From Acidimicrobiia bacterium (GTDB lineage: Bacteria > Actinomycetota > Acidimicrobiia > Acidimicrobiales > CAIXPF01), in NCBI GenBank assembly GCA_947476745.1, contig CANJRG010000003.1, positions 124,001-188,000 on the forward strand: 64,000 nt of DNA, given 5' to 3'. Under the pieces are notes generated by a model. The model did no database searches. It saw only the letters and a list, made by a program, of their open reading frames with translations, and was not told the origin of the DNA. The position numbers were made by a program, and so were the translations under genes. Shown here piece by piece: positions 18,794-26,837 of the stretch. Every line of letters begins with the position of its first letter. The stretch's first letter is position 1.

Positions 18794-18865
18794 TCGGGGG
18801 TGGTGTAATTGGCAACACGACAGGTTCTGGCCCTGTTGTTAGGGGTTCGAGCCCTCTCCCCCGAG
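18794..18865 (+). tRNA. tRNA-Gln (CTG anticodon)
   Basis: A 72-nt cloverleaf. The acceptor stem TCGGGGG pairs with CCCCCGA, the discriminator base is G, the anticodon arm ACAGG-TTCTGGC-CCTGT places CTG at positions 34-36, and the T arm reads AGGGG-TTCGAGC-CCTCT. CCA is not encoded. Confidence 0.93.
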
Positions 18866-18877
18866 CTCGAGAGCAGT

Positions 18878-18907
18878 GACGGCCACCCGGCTCACCGGGT
18901 GGCCGTC
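18878..18907 (+). terminator. Hairpin after tRNA-Gln
   Basis: GACGGCCACCCGG and CCGGGTGGCCGTC form a perfect 13-bp stem with a CTCA loop, 12 nt after the tRNA. There is no U tract, so it may act as a processing or Rho-assisted stop. Confidence 0.6.
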
Positions 18908-18967
18908 GTCGTTGTCGGCACCGGTCCCCTACCTGGCCGGTGCTGCCCTGCCGAACGGCCCTCGGGC

Positions 18968-18973
18968 TAGCGT
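18968..18973 (+). promoter_or_regulatory. -10 element for leaderless SCO6745-like gene
   Basis: TAGCGT ends 7 nt before ATG 18981. Confidence 0.45.
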
Positions 18974-18980
18974 CGCCTCC

Positions 18981-19742
18981 ATGAGCAGCCTGAACGCCCT
19001 CGACGTGGTGCGGGCCACCGGCATCGCGGTGCACAGCGTCGGCACCACCTGGATGCGCAGCCCGGCCACCGCCGCCCGCGGCGAACAGATCGGGCTGATC
19101 GGTCTGGCCTACTGGGCGGCGGGCCGCGGCGGGGTTCTCGGTGAGGTCGACGCCGACGTGGCGGCCGCGGCGTTCGGGTTCGTGCACCCGGAGACCTTCC
19201 GGGTGCTGTGGGCGAGCCGGCCGGCCGGTCTGGCCCCGTCGGAGGCGACCCGGCACTACGCCCGGGCCGGGGTGGCGTGGGCCGAGCAGCGCTGGGCCGA
19301 GCTCGACCACGCCGAGCTCACCGAGCTCGCAGTCCTCGCCGAGACGGTCGCCGCCGGGAGTTGGCCCACCGTGGGGGCCCTCTTCGCCGGCTGGCGCGCC
19401 GTGCATCTGCCCCGTCTGTCGCCGGCGGCGCGGCTGGTGCTGGCCCTGCAGGTGCTGCGCGAACATCGAGGCGGGGCGCACCTCATTGCGGTGCAGGCGT
19501 CGGGGCTCGAGCCGGTCGACGCCATCCTGGCCGCCCCGGCGGACCGCGGCGGCCCGGCACGGGCGCAGAGCTTCGGCTGGAACGGGTCCTGGGCCGACCC
19601 GGCCGAGGTGGCGGCACGGCGCGCACAGGCCGAGGACCTGACCGATCGGGTGGCGGCCCGGGCCTACGAGGCCCTCGACGGCCCCCAGCGGGCTCGCTTC
19701 GTCGAGCTGGTCGAGGTGGTGTCCCGGGCGACGATCGTCTGA
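18981..19742 (+). CDS. SCO6745-family protein
   Basis: A 253-residue soluble, mostly helical protein. AAFGFVHPETFRVLWASRP near residue 60 and RHYARAGVAWAEQRWAE near 93 resemble the actinobacterial SCO6745 family, often annotated as helix-turn-helix-like. LYGSW-type patterns appear later as GWNGSWADP near 200. The family has no established reaction that I know of. ATG 18981 was chosen because a -10 hexamer lies 7 nt upstream and the family-like sequence starts there; an in-frame ATG at 18876 would run through the tRNA terminator hairpin. Confidence 0.65.
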   Translation: MSSLNALDVVRATGIAVHSVGTTWMRSPATAARGEQIGLIGLAYWAAGRGGVLGEVDADVAAAAFGFVHPETFRVLWASRPAGLAPSEATRHYARAGVAWAEQRWAELDHAELTELAVLAETVAAGSWPTVGALFAGWRAVHLPRLSPAARLVLALQVLREHRGGAHLIAVQASGLEPVDAILAAPADRGGPARAQSFGWNGSWADPAEVAARRAQAEDLTDRVAARAYEALDGPQRARFVELVEVVSRATIV

Positions 19743-19764
19743 CCGGGCCCGATCGGCGCCTGCA

Positions 19765-19794
19765 TTGCTTCGAGGGGGTTCGGGCCACTAACTT
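19765..19794 (+). promoter_or_regulatory. tRNA-Glu promoter
   Basis: TTGCTT (19765-19770), 18-bp spacer, TAACTT (19789-19794). The predicted start is about 35 nt before the tRNA. Confidence 0.55.
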
Positions 19795-19835
19795 CTCTTT
19801 GCTCGCTCGTCGTGCGAACGTCGGGCGTCAGGCCT

Positions 19836-19908
19836 GCCCCTATCGTCTAGAGGCCTAGGACACCACCCTCTCAAGGTGGAGACACGGGTTCGAATCCCGT
19901 TAGGGGTG
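19836..19908 (+). tRNA. tRNA-Glu (CTC anticodon)
   Basis: A 73-nt cloverleaf. The acceptor stem GCCCCTA pairs with TAGGGGT (first pair G-T), the discriminator base is G, the anticodon arm CCACC-CTCTCAA-GGTGG gives CTC, and the T arm is CGGGTTCGAATCCCG. CCA is not encoded. Confidence 0.93.
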
Positions 19909-19922
19909 CTCGGTACGGCACC

Positions 19923-19950
19923 AAAGGGCTGCTCCTCGGAGCGGCCCTTT
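19923..19950 (+). terminator. Terminator hairpin after tRNA-Glu
   Basis: AAAGGGCTGCTCC pairs with GGAGCGGCCCTTT (13 bp, one T-G pair), with only a two-base loop so the top opens. A short T run (CCCTTT) ends the stem. Confidence 0.65.
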
Positions 19951-20043
19951 CGTCGTTGTGGGACCACGAATACCGCGGACTGGGCAGTGCCTCGTCCATC
20001 AGCGCCGGTGGCCTCCGGGCGGGAGATGGGCGAGACTGGCGGT

Positions 20044-21015
20044 GTGACCGACTCCGCGCAGCACGATCGAGGTTCCCATCCCCGTCCCGGCGATCGATTC
20101 GGGATCCGGTGGGGCCTTGCCGGTGGGGTGGCCCTGCGCAGCATCGCCGAGGTCCGTGACCATGCGGTGTGGGCCGATCAGGCCGGTTTCGACAGCTTCT
20201 GGGTTTCCCACGGCATGGCGGTCGACCCGATCGTGGCCCTCGCTGCGGTGGCCGCCGATGCTGCGGGCCTCGGCGAGGTGGGCACCTCGGTCGTGCCGCT
20301 GTACGGCCGCCACCCGGTCAGCCTGGCCCAGCAGGCCCGTACCGCACAGTCCGCCTGGGGTGGGCGCTTCACCCTCGGGGTCGGCCCGTCGCACAAGGCC
20401 ATGGTGGAACCGAGCCTGGGCCTGTCGTGGGCCCGGCCGTTGGGGTTCACCCGGGATTTCCTGGCCGGGATGGCGCCGTTGTTGGCCGGTGAACAGGCCG
20501 ATGTCGACGGCAGCGAGGTCGTCACCCACGCCGCACTGGGCATCGACGCCGCTCCCACCCCGGTGCTGCTCGCCGCCCTGGGCCCGAAGATGCTGGAGTT
20601 GGCCGGGCGGGTCACCGCCGGCACCACCGTGGGTCAGTGCGGGCCCCGCACGATCGCGTCGTTCATCCGTCCGACCCTCGACGCCGCCGCCGAGGTGGCC
20701 GGCCGTAGCGGCCCGTTGCGGGTCATGGCTTTGGTACGGATCTGTGTCACCGCGGATCGGGCCCCGGCCTACCGGCTGGCCCAGGAGATCGGCGCTGGGT
20801 ACAAGGTGCTGCCGTCCTACGCCGCGGTGCTGGCCAAGGAAGGCCTCGACGAGCCGGCCGACCTGTTCCTCATCGGCTCCTGGGACCAGGTCGCGGAGGG
20901 GCTGGCCGCGTATGCCGCTGCGGGGGCCACCGACCTGCGCATCGAGATCTGTGCGCCCAACCGCGCCGACCTGGAGGCGACCCGCGAAGCGCTGGCCGAC
21001 CACCTGATGGGCTGA
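20044..21015 (+). CDS. LLM-class (luciferase-like) oxidoreductase, probably F420-dependent
   Basis: A 323-residue TIM-barrel oxidoreductase. RDHAVWADQAGFDSFWVSHG near residue 38 is the typical first helix-strand of the luciferase-like family. GRFTLGVGPSH near 108 and the closing AAAGATDLRIEI are also typical. In actinobacteria, members of this size usually use F420. The substrate cannot be predicted. GTG 20044 follows GAGACT by 6 nt and is the start that fits the barrel. The gene stands between tRNA-Glu and the murL leader ORF. Confidence 0.8.
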   Translation: MTDSAQHDRGSHPRPGDRFGIRWGLAGGVALRSIAEVRDHAVWADQAGFDSFWVSHGMAVDPIVALAAVAADAAGLGEVGTSVVPLYGRHPVSLAQQARTAQSAWGGRFTLGVGPSHKAMVEPSLGLSWARPLGFTRDFLAGMAPLLAGEQADVDGSEVVTHAALGIDAAPTPVLLAALGPKMLELAGRVTAGTTVGQCGPRTIASFIRPTLDAAAEVAGRSGPLRVMALVRICVTADRAPAYRLAQEIGAGYKVLPSYAAVLAKEGLDEPADLFLIGSWDQVAEGLAAYAAAGATDLRIEICAPNRADLEATREALADHLMG

Positions 21016-21129
21016 GCCCTGCCCGCGACCGGCTGCGCCCACGGGGCACGGTGCGGCCACGAGTCGGCGACTGCCTCGGCTGCGATGCGGGCGACCCGAC
21101 GGTTCCCGGGGCCGGTCGGAGGGCCGGGG

Positions 21130-21135
21130 TAGGCT
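21130..21135 (+). promoter_or_regulatory. -10 element of the murL-murD2 operon
   Basis: TAGGCT ends 6 nt before GTG 21142, the first codon of a short leaderless ORF that overlaps murL. Confidence 0.45.
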
Positions 21136-21141
21136 CGCTGC

Positions 21142-21213
21142 GTGGTCCTGCCGGCTGCTACCCCCCAACCGATCCCCGGCCGCTCGCCTGCGGCCGGTCG
21201 ACCGCTGCGGTGA
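21142..21213 (+). CDS. Short leaderless upstream ORF overlapping murL
   Basis: GTG 21142 opens a 23-codon frame (VVLPAATPQPIPGR and nine more residues) that ends in TGA at 21211-21213. The stop overlaps the murL start as GTGA. It begins 6 nt after a TAGGCT hexamer. murL has no recognisable ribosome-binding site, so translation could reach it by coupling from this ORF. No homology is claimed for the peptide. Confidence 0.4.
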   Translation: MVLPAATPQPIPGRSPAAGRPLR

Positions 21214-22580
21214 GCGACCATTCGGCTGTGACCGCGGACCCCGCCGGGTTTCGCGCCGATGAGGTCGCCTGCTTCCGTTACGTCGACGTCGACTTCGATC
21301 GGGCCAACGGTCGGCTGCGGTGCCGCTACGCCCTCGACGATCTGGCCTTCGAGGAGCGGATCACCTTCGCCGGGCACGGGGCCGATGCGGCCGGGCTCGA
21401 GGCTGCGGCCCGGCTGGTCTTCCTGCTGGCCGGCCTGTCGTACTACAAGGCCGCCGCCCCGCCGTCGGTGACGGTGCCCTTCGCCCTCACCCCGGCCGAG
21501 CGGGCGCTGCTCGAGGCGGCCTACCAGGACGGCCTCGGCGAGTACGCCTACCGCAACGGGCTCGACCTCGTCGGCCTGGTCATCGAGGCCGACACCGCGC
21601 CGCCCGGGCCCGCACGGCCCGCATCCGCAGCGGAACGACCGCTGATCCCCTTCGGCGGCGGCATCGACTCCATCGTGACCGTCGAAGGTGTCCGCCCCGG
21701 CGCGCAGTCCGCGGCGCTGTTCGTGGTGTCGCGTGAAGGGGACCGTTTCGACGCCATCGAGCAGGGGGCCGCGGTCACCGGCCTGCCGGTGGTGCGGGCC
21801 GAGCGGCTGCTCGACCCGAAGATCCTGCGTTCGGCCGCGCTCGGCTACCGCAACGGTCACGTCCCGGTGACCGCCATGATCTCCGCCATAGCGGTGATGG
21901 CCGCGCTGCTCGACGGGCGCGACGCGGTGGTCATGTCGAACGAGTGGTCGGCCTCGTCGGGCAACGTCGTGCACCACGGTCGGCTGGTGAACCACCAGTG
22001 GTCCAAGACGCTGGCCTTCGAGGACCTGTTCCGCGCCGCACTGGCGGAGGTGCTGCCGCTGCCGGTCGAGTACTTCTCATGGCTGCGGCCCTTCAGCGAA
22101 CTGTGGGTCGGCCGTCGTTTCGCCGGGCTGACCGCCTACCACGACACCTTCCGCAGCTGTAACCGGGCCTTCCACATCGACCGTGGGGCCCGGTTGGACC
22201 ACTGGTGCGGACGCTGCGACAAGTGCTGCTTCGTGGATCTGGTCCTCGCCCCGTTCATGCCGGCCGAAGCGCTGCGGTCGGTGTTCGCCGGCCGCGAGCC
22301 GCTTGATGACGCCGCCCTTTTGGGGAGTTTCCGCACACTGGCCGGGGTTTCGGGCGACATCAAGCCGTTCGAGTGCGTCGGCGATGTCGACGAATGCACC
22401 ACCGCCGCCCTGGTCGCCGCCGACCGGGCGGACCGGGCCGCCGGTGCGGTGCTGGCTCCGCTCGCCGCCGAACTCCGCAACGGTGTCGTCGATCCGGCGG
22501 CATCGTTGGACGCCCTGCTGCGCCCCCAGGGGCCGCACCGAATCCCGGCCCGCCATGCGCCACCCGATCTCCTGGTCTGA
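21210..22580 (+). CDS. murL: UDP-MurNAc-L-Ala-L-Glu epimerase
   Basis: A 456-residue protein recognised as MurL, the epimerase that converts UDP-MurNAc-L-Ala-L-Glu to the D-Glu form in peptidoglycan synthesis. The core PFGGGIDSIVTVEG (near residue 150) resembles an ATP-pyrophosphatase loop. WSASSGNVVHHG near 250 and the cysteine cluster WCGRCDKCC (C333, C336, C339, C340) are typical of the family. murD2 follows with a 26-nt overlap, the same pairing in which the pathway was described in Xanthomonas oryzae. GTG 21210 is 4-nt-coupled to an upstream ORF. Confidence 0.85.
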   Translation: MSDHSAVTADPAGFRADEVACFRYVDVDFDRANGRLRCRYALDDLAFEERITFAGHGADAAGLEAAARLVFLLAGLSYYKAAAPPSVTVPFALTPAERALLEAAYQDGLGEYAYRNGLDLVGLVIEADTAPPGPARPASAAERPLIPFGGGIDSIVTVEGVRPGAQSAALFVVSREGDRFDAIEQGAAVTGLPVVRAERLLDPKILRSAALGYRNGHVPVTAMISAIAVMAALLDGRDAVVMSNEWSASSGNVVHHGRLVNHQWSKTLAFEDLFRAALAEVLPLPVEYFSWLRPFSELWVGRRFAGLTAYHDTFRSCNRAFHIDRGARLDHWCGRCDKCCFVDLVLAPFMPAEALRSVFAGREPLDDAALLGSFRTLAGVSGDIKPFECVGDVDECTTAALVAADRADRAAGAVLAPLAAELRNGVVDPAASLDALLRPQGPHRIPARHAPPDLLV

Positions 22581-23868
22581 CCTGCGCCACGAGCGCGTCG
22601 CGGTGTGGGGACTCGGGACCGAGGGCATCGCCAACCTGGCGAAGCTGCGCTCGTTGGGGATCGAACCGGTCATCGTCGACGATCGGCCCGATCGCATCGC
22701 CTCCGGCGACACCGTGCTGGCCACCGAAGGCGACGGCCTGGCGGCGCTGCTCGACGCCACGGTCGTGGTCAAGACACCTGGGATCAGCCGTTACCGGCCG
22801 GAGATCGCCCGCCTCGAGGCGGGCGGCGTTGCGGTGGTCGGCGGGCTCGGGCTGTGGTTGCAGGAGGTCGACCGCTCGACGGTGGTGTGCATCACCGGGA
22901 CCAAGGGCAAGTCGACCACGACCTCGATCCTGACCCACCTGGCCCGGGGCCTCGGGGTGGACGCCTTCGCTGCGGGCAACCTGGGTTCGCCACCGTACGC
23001 GCCGTCGGCACCGGAGCAGGCCGAGCTGTGGGTGATCGAGACGTCGAGCTACCAAGCCACCGACGTGGCCTCGAGCCCGCCGTTGGTGGCGGTCACCTCG
23101 CTCAGCGCCGACCATCTGCCCTGGCACGGCGATCTGGACACCTACTACCGGGACAAGCTGTCGCTGTGCACGCAGCCCGGCGCCGAGCTCACCGTGGCCG
23201 GTGACACCGAGCCGCTGCGGCACCGGCGGTCGCTGCTCGGCCCCCGGGTGCGCTGGGTGGGTATCGACGACGCCACCCGCCGCTGGGCGCCGCAGTTGGG
23301 CCTGGTGGGCGAGCACAACCTGGCCAACGCCGCGCTGGCCCGGGTGTGCCTCGAGGAGCTCGGTGTCGCCGGCTGTGGCGACGAGGACGCCCTGGCCGCA
23401 GCCAGCGCCGGGTTCGAGGGGCTGCCGAGCCGCCTGCAGCGCGTGACCACCGTGGACGGGGTGGACCTCTACGACGACAGCCTGTCGACCAACGTCCTGC
23501 CGACGGTGGCCGCCGTCGAGGCGTTCGCCGACCGCCGTATCGCCCTGATCGTCGGCGGCATGGAACGCAACATCGACTACGGCCCCCTCGCCGAAGCCCT
23601 GGCCCGACGGGACCTGCCGACGCTGGTGCTGACCCTGTACACGACCGGGCCGCGCATTCGTGAGGCCATCGACGCCGTCGGTGCCCCGCTGGTGAACACG
23701 ATGCCGTGCGAGGACCTGCAGCGGGCGGTGCGGCCGGCCTGGGAGTGGGCCCGCCCCGACGGGGTGGTGCTGTTGTCGCCGGCGGCGGCGAGCTTCGACG
23801 CCTTCGCCAACTACACCCACCGGGCCCGGGTGTTCCGCGACGCGGTGGCCGAACTCCCCACGCGGTGA
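22555..23868 (+). CDS. murD2: UDP-N-acetylmuramoyl-L-alanine:L-glutamate ligase (MurD2)
   Basis: A 437-residue Mur ligase. GLGTEGIANLAKLR near residue 17 is the N-terminal substrate fold, GTKGKSTT (K119) is the ATP P-loop, SSYQATD near 165 and SLSADHLPWHG near 182 are central-domain motifs, and DDSLSTNVLP near 305 and GGMERNIDYG near 333 are in the C-terminal domain. Because it follows murL, it is expected to add L-Glu rather than D-Glu. An ordinary MurD is the alternative if a second murL-independent copy is absent elsewhere. ATG 22555 lies inside the murL 3' end. Confidence 0.85.
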   Translation: MRHPISWSDLRHERVAVWGLGTEGIANLAKLRSLGIEPVIVDDRPDRIASGDTVLATEGDGLAALLDATVVVKTPGISRYRPEIARLEAGGVAVVGGLGLWLQEVDRSTVVCITGTKGKSTTTSILTHLARGLGVDAFAAGNLGSPPYAPSAPEQAELWVIETSSYQATDVASSPPLVAVTSLSADHLPWHGDLDTYYRDKLSLCTQPGAELTVAGDTEPLRHRRSLLGPRVRWVGIDDATRRWAPQLGLVGEHNLANAALARVCLEELGVAGCGDEDALAAASAGFEGLPSRLQRVTTVDGVDLYDDSLSTNVLPTVAAVEAFADRRIALIVGGMERNIDYGPLAEALARRDLPTLVLTLYTTGPRIREAIDAVGAPLVNTMPCEDLQRAVRPAWEWARPDGVVLLSPAAASFDAFANYTHRARVFRDAVAELPTR

Positions 23869-23881
23869 CGGTGGGTCCGGG

Positions 23882-24505
23882 TCACCCCTGCGGGCTGGGC
23901 TCGCCCCGGTCGTGGGCCCGGATCTTGCGGTACTCGAGCAGCACCGGGATCAGCGACACGACCACGATGGCCACGGCCACGTAGTCGAGATTCTTCTTCA
24001 CGAAGTCGATCTCGCCGAAGTAGTAGCCGGCGGTGGTCAGCCCGATGCCCCACAGCACCCCGCCGATGACGTTGTAGACCACGAAGGTGCGGTAGCGCAT
24101 CTCGCCCACCCCGGCCACGATCGGGGTGAAGGTCCGCATCACCGGCACGAAGCGGGCCAGGATCACCGCGGTCGGCCCCTTGCGCTCGAAGAAGGTCCGG
24201 GCGTGGACCACTCGGCTGGGGTTGAACAGCCGGCTCTGGGGCCGGGTGAACAGCGATGGGCCGAGCCGCTTGCCGATCAGGTAGCCGGTCTGGTCGCCGG
24301 CGACCGCGGCGAGGAACACCACCCCGGCGGTAATCGGCAGCGACGGCAGGATGTGCCCGCCGGCCTCCGATGACAGGAAGCCGGCGATGAACAGCAGGGA
24401 GTCGCCGGGGAGGAAGAAGCCGATCAGCAGGCCGCTCTCGGCGAACACGATGGCGGCGAGCAGCAGCAGGCCCCCGGAGCTGAGCCAACTCTCGACGTTG
24501 AACAT
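23882..24505 (-). CDS. DedA-family integral membrane protein
   Basis: A 207-residue membrane protein of the DedA/VTT family, members of which move undecaprenyl phosphate or phospholipids across the membrane. FAESGLLIGFFLPGDSLLF near residue 20 is the first re-entrant loop. GDQTGYLIGKR and RFVPVMRTFTPIVAGVGEM near 118 hold the conserved acidic and arginine residues. There are four to five hydrophobic segments. ATG 24505 has AGGAGAG upstream. It converges on murD2, whose product feeds the same lipid carrier cycle, though this may be chance. Confidence 0.88.
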   Translation of the reverse strand: MFNVESWLSSGGLLLLAAIVFAESGLLIGFFLPGDSLLFIAGFLSSEAGGHILPSLPITAGVVFLAAVAGDQTGYLIGKRLGPSLFTRPQSRLFNPSRVVHARTFFERKGPTAVILARFVPVMRTFTPIVAGVGEMRYRTFVVYNVIGGVLWGIGLTTAGYYFGEIDFVKKNLDYVAVAIVVVSLIPVLLEYRKIRAHDRGEPSPQG

Positions 24506-24569
24506 GGGGGCGCTCTCCTGAATTCGGTGGGGTCGCGCCCCACCGGAAGACTCTACGCCCGCGCACCCG

Positions 24570-24614
24570 CCCGTCGGCGGCAGCGTGCCCGTCGGTGGCA
24601 GCGTGCCCGTCCGG
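24570..24614. repeat. 18-bp tandem repeat (2.5 copies)
   Basis: CCCGTCGGCGGCAGCGTG (24570-24587), then the same unit with one change (24588-24605), then a half copy. It lies between dedA and the methyltransferase gene. Confidence 0.6.
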
Positions 24615-24633
24615 GCCCCGCCGACCGTCCGGG

Positions 24634-25515
24634 TCAGTCGGGCCGGCCGTCGGGGCCGACGAAGCGGGACCCGCAGATCGGGTAGGCGAACGCGATACCG
24701 TCACCGACCCGATGGGCGCCCACGCCGAGGCCGTGCCCACCGATCGACGCCTCGAACGCGGACCGCACCCGGCCGTGGTCGGTGCCGTGCGATAGGGACA
24801 GCACCGTGTCGAGATCGGCCGGCAGACGGTGGGCGCACGAGGCATCGAGACGCAGGCCGACAGCGTCGAACAGGGTGCGTTGCGCGGCGGCGGTGAGGTT
24901 GCGCACATGGGACGGGTCACGGAAGCGCTCTGCCTCGTCGTAGGCCTGCGCAGCGACCGGGTGCTCGCCGGCGTCGAAGTCGAACACCACGACGCGGCCC
25001 GCCGGGCCGGCGACGCGGGCCAGTTCCGCCGCGACCGCCGCCGGGTCGGCCGCGTGGTGCAGGGCGTAGCGGCTGACCACCACGTCGAAGCCGGCGTCGG
25101 CGAACGGCAGCTGCTCCATGCGGCCCGCTCGGAACGTGACCCGGTCACCCACCCCGCCTTCGGCGGCACGGGCCTCGGCCAGGGTCACCATGGCCGGCGT
25201 GGCGTCGACCCCGACCACCGTCACGGTGGGCTCGGCCTCGGCCAGGCGGCACGACACGATCCCCGGCCCGCAGGCCACGTCGAGCACGCGGTCGCCGGGC
25301 TGCAGCGCGCACAGCTCGACCAGGGCGTCGAGCGCACCGGCATCGTTCATGACCGGCGAGCTCCCGAAGGACTCGGCGTGCACGGTGAACTGCTCGACGG
25401 CGAGCCGAAGCACGGTGTCTCCGTCGGGACTGGACCCGGGCCCGGACCGGACGGTGCCCGGCTCGACGGTGCCGGGGCGAGCGGGGTCGGCGCGCATCGG
25501 TCGGTCTGCCGGCAT
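24634..25515 (-). CDS. Class I SAM-dependent methyltransferase
   Basis: A 293-residue methyltransferase. DRVLDVACGPGIVSCRLAE near residue 75 is the SAM loop (motif I), GVDATPAMV near 100 is motif II, and YALHHAADP near 140 follows. The first 30 residues are Pro/Gly-rich and probably disordered. ATG 25515 is directly after the stop of the FAD monooxygenase (TGAATG), so the pair is translated together and may modify one substrate. Acceptor unknown. Confidence 0.8.
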   Translation of the reverse strand: MPADRPMRADPARPGTVEPGTVRSGPGSSPDGDTVLRLAVEQFTVHAESFGSSPVMNDAGALDALVELCALQPGDRVLDVACGPGIVSCRLAEAEPTVTVVGVDATPAMVTLAEARAAEGGVGDRVTFRAGRMEQLPFADAGFDVVVSRYALHHAADPAAVAAELARVAGPAGRVVVFDFDAGEHPVAAQAYDEAERFRDPSHVRNLTAAAQRTLFDAVGLRLDASCAHRLPADLDTVLSLSHGTDHGRVRSAFEASIGGHGLGVGAHRVGDGIAFAYPICGSRFVGPDGRPD

Positions 25516-26721
25516 TCAGCGTGGTACGGAGTAGCTGGCGCGTTCGTTGAGGATCGCCGGGTCGAACCCGGCCATCTGCTGATAGCTGTGCACGATCTCG
25601 GCGAACTCGTCCTCGGGGATGACGTCGTGCACGTGGGCGAAGCCGCCCGGGGCTCGTTCGGCGGCGATGTCGAGGATCCGCTCGGGGCCGGCGGTGCGGT
25701 TGGAGAGGACCACGGCCGTGGTCGGCGCGATCCGCTGGGCCTCGTAGGCGTCGAGCGCCGCACCCACGTCGGGCTGCAGGGCCAACTGCTGGGCCAGGAC
25801 CCGGGCATCGAGGATGGCCTGCGAGGCGCCGTTCGACCCGTTGGGGTACATCGGATGGGCGGCGTCGCCCAGCAGGGTGACCCGGCCCGCCCGCCAGGTG
25901 GTCAGCGGGTTGCGGTCGACCATCGGGTACTTCAGCACCAGCTCGCAGGAGGAGATCAGCCGTTCGACGTCGACGAAGCCGAGGGACAGGTGCGATACCT
26001 CGGCCCACGCCTCGTTCGGGTCGGCCTCGGCGCTCCAGTCATGGTGGGGCATCGGCCGGCCGTCGTCGGTGCGCACCGCCACCACCCAGTTGATCAGCTG
26101 AGTGCCGTCACCGAGGTCGTGCACCGGGTAGATCACGACCCGGCGGGCCAGCTCACCGGCGATGACCATACGCCGGCCACCGAGGTAGGGCGCCATGACC
26201 GTGACCCCGCGCCACATGGTGACGCCGTTCCACAGCGGCGGGCCCTCGTCGGGGGCGAGCAGGCCACGCACCGCCGAGTGCACGCCGTCGCAACCGATGA
26301 CGACATCGGCGTCGATGGCCTCGAGGTCGCCGGCGGTCATGGACCGGCCGAGATGAACGGCAGACTCGCCGAGCCGGTCGCAGACCGCGTCGTAGAGCCG
26401 GCCGAGCAGCATGCCGCGATGCACCGACCACTGCGGCCACCGGTAGCCGGCATCCATACCGCGCGGTTCCTGCCAGACGTGCTGGCCGAAACGGTTGTGG
26501 TAGCTCAGCTCGGCGGTGCGGATGGCCACCGCGTCGATGGCGTCGGCCACCCCGAGCTCGGTCAGCTCCCGCACCGCATGGGGCAGGACATTGATGCCGA
26601 CCCCGAGCTCGCGGACCTCGGCAGCGGACTCGTACAGTTCGACGTCGTGGATGCCGGCGGCGTGCAGGGACAACGCCAGTGCACACCCGCCGATCCCACT
26701 TCCGATGATCGCAACCTTCAT
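25516..26721 (-). CDS. FAD-dependent aromatic hydroxylase-type monooxygenase
   Basis: A 401-residue flavoprotein. GSGIGGCALALSLHAAGI (residues 7-24) is the GXGXXG FAD motif, VVIGCDGVHSAVRG near 140 is the DG motif, and GRVTLLGDAAHPMYPNGSNG near 280 is the second FAD motif. The set matches group A monooxygenases such as salicylate or 3-hydroxybenzoate hydroxylases. ATG 26721 lies 7 nt after TACCGT (leaderless). It is divergent from an acyl-CoA dehydrogenase and coupled to a methyltransferase, suggesting hydroxylation then methylation of a small aromatic, which is inference. Confidence 0.85.
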   Translation of the reverse strand: MKVAIIGSGIGGCALALSLHAAGIHDVELYESAAEVRELGVGINVLPHAVRELTELGVADAIDAVAIRTAELSYHNRFGQHVWQEPRGMDAGYRWPQWSVHRGMLLGRLYDAVCDRLGESAVHLGRSMTAGDLEAIDADVVIGCDGVHSAVRGLLAPDEGPPLWNGVTMWRGVTVMAPYLGGRRMVIAGELARRVVIYPVHDLGDGTQLINWVVAVRTDDGRPMPHHDWSAEADPNEAWAEVSHLSLGFVDVERLISSCELVLKYPMVDRNPLTTWRAGRVTLLGDAAHPMYPNGSNGASQAILDARVLAQQLALQPDVGAALDAYEAQRIAPTTAVVLSNRTAGPERILDIAAERAPGGFAHVHDVIPEDEFAEIVHSYQQMAGFDPAILNERASYSVPR

Positions 26722-26728
26722 GACGGTG

Positions 26729-26734
26729 ACGGTA
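26729..26734 (-). promoter_or_regulatory. -10 element for leaderless FAD monooxygenase
   Basis: TACCGT on the minus strand ends 7 nt before ATG 26721. Confidence 0.45.
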
Positions 26735-26837
26735 GCTGTTGGAGGTCGCGCCTGTGTGCTCGGGACGTGGACCGGCCGTGCACGGGCCCGGTGGACCGGG
26801 TCTACGCTGCAGGGCCGGGACGAGACAGGGGGCCGGC

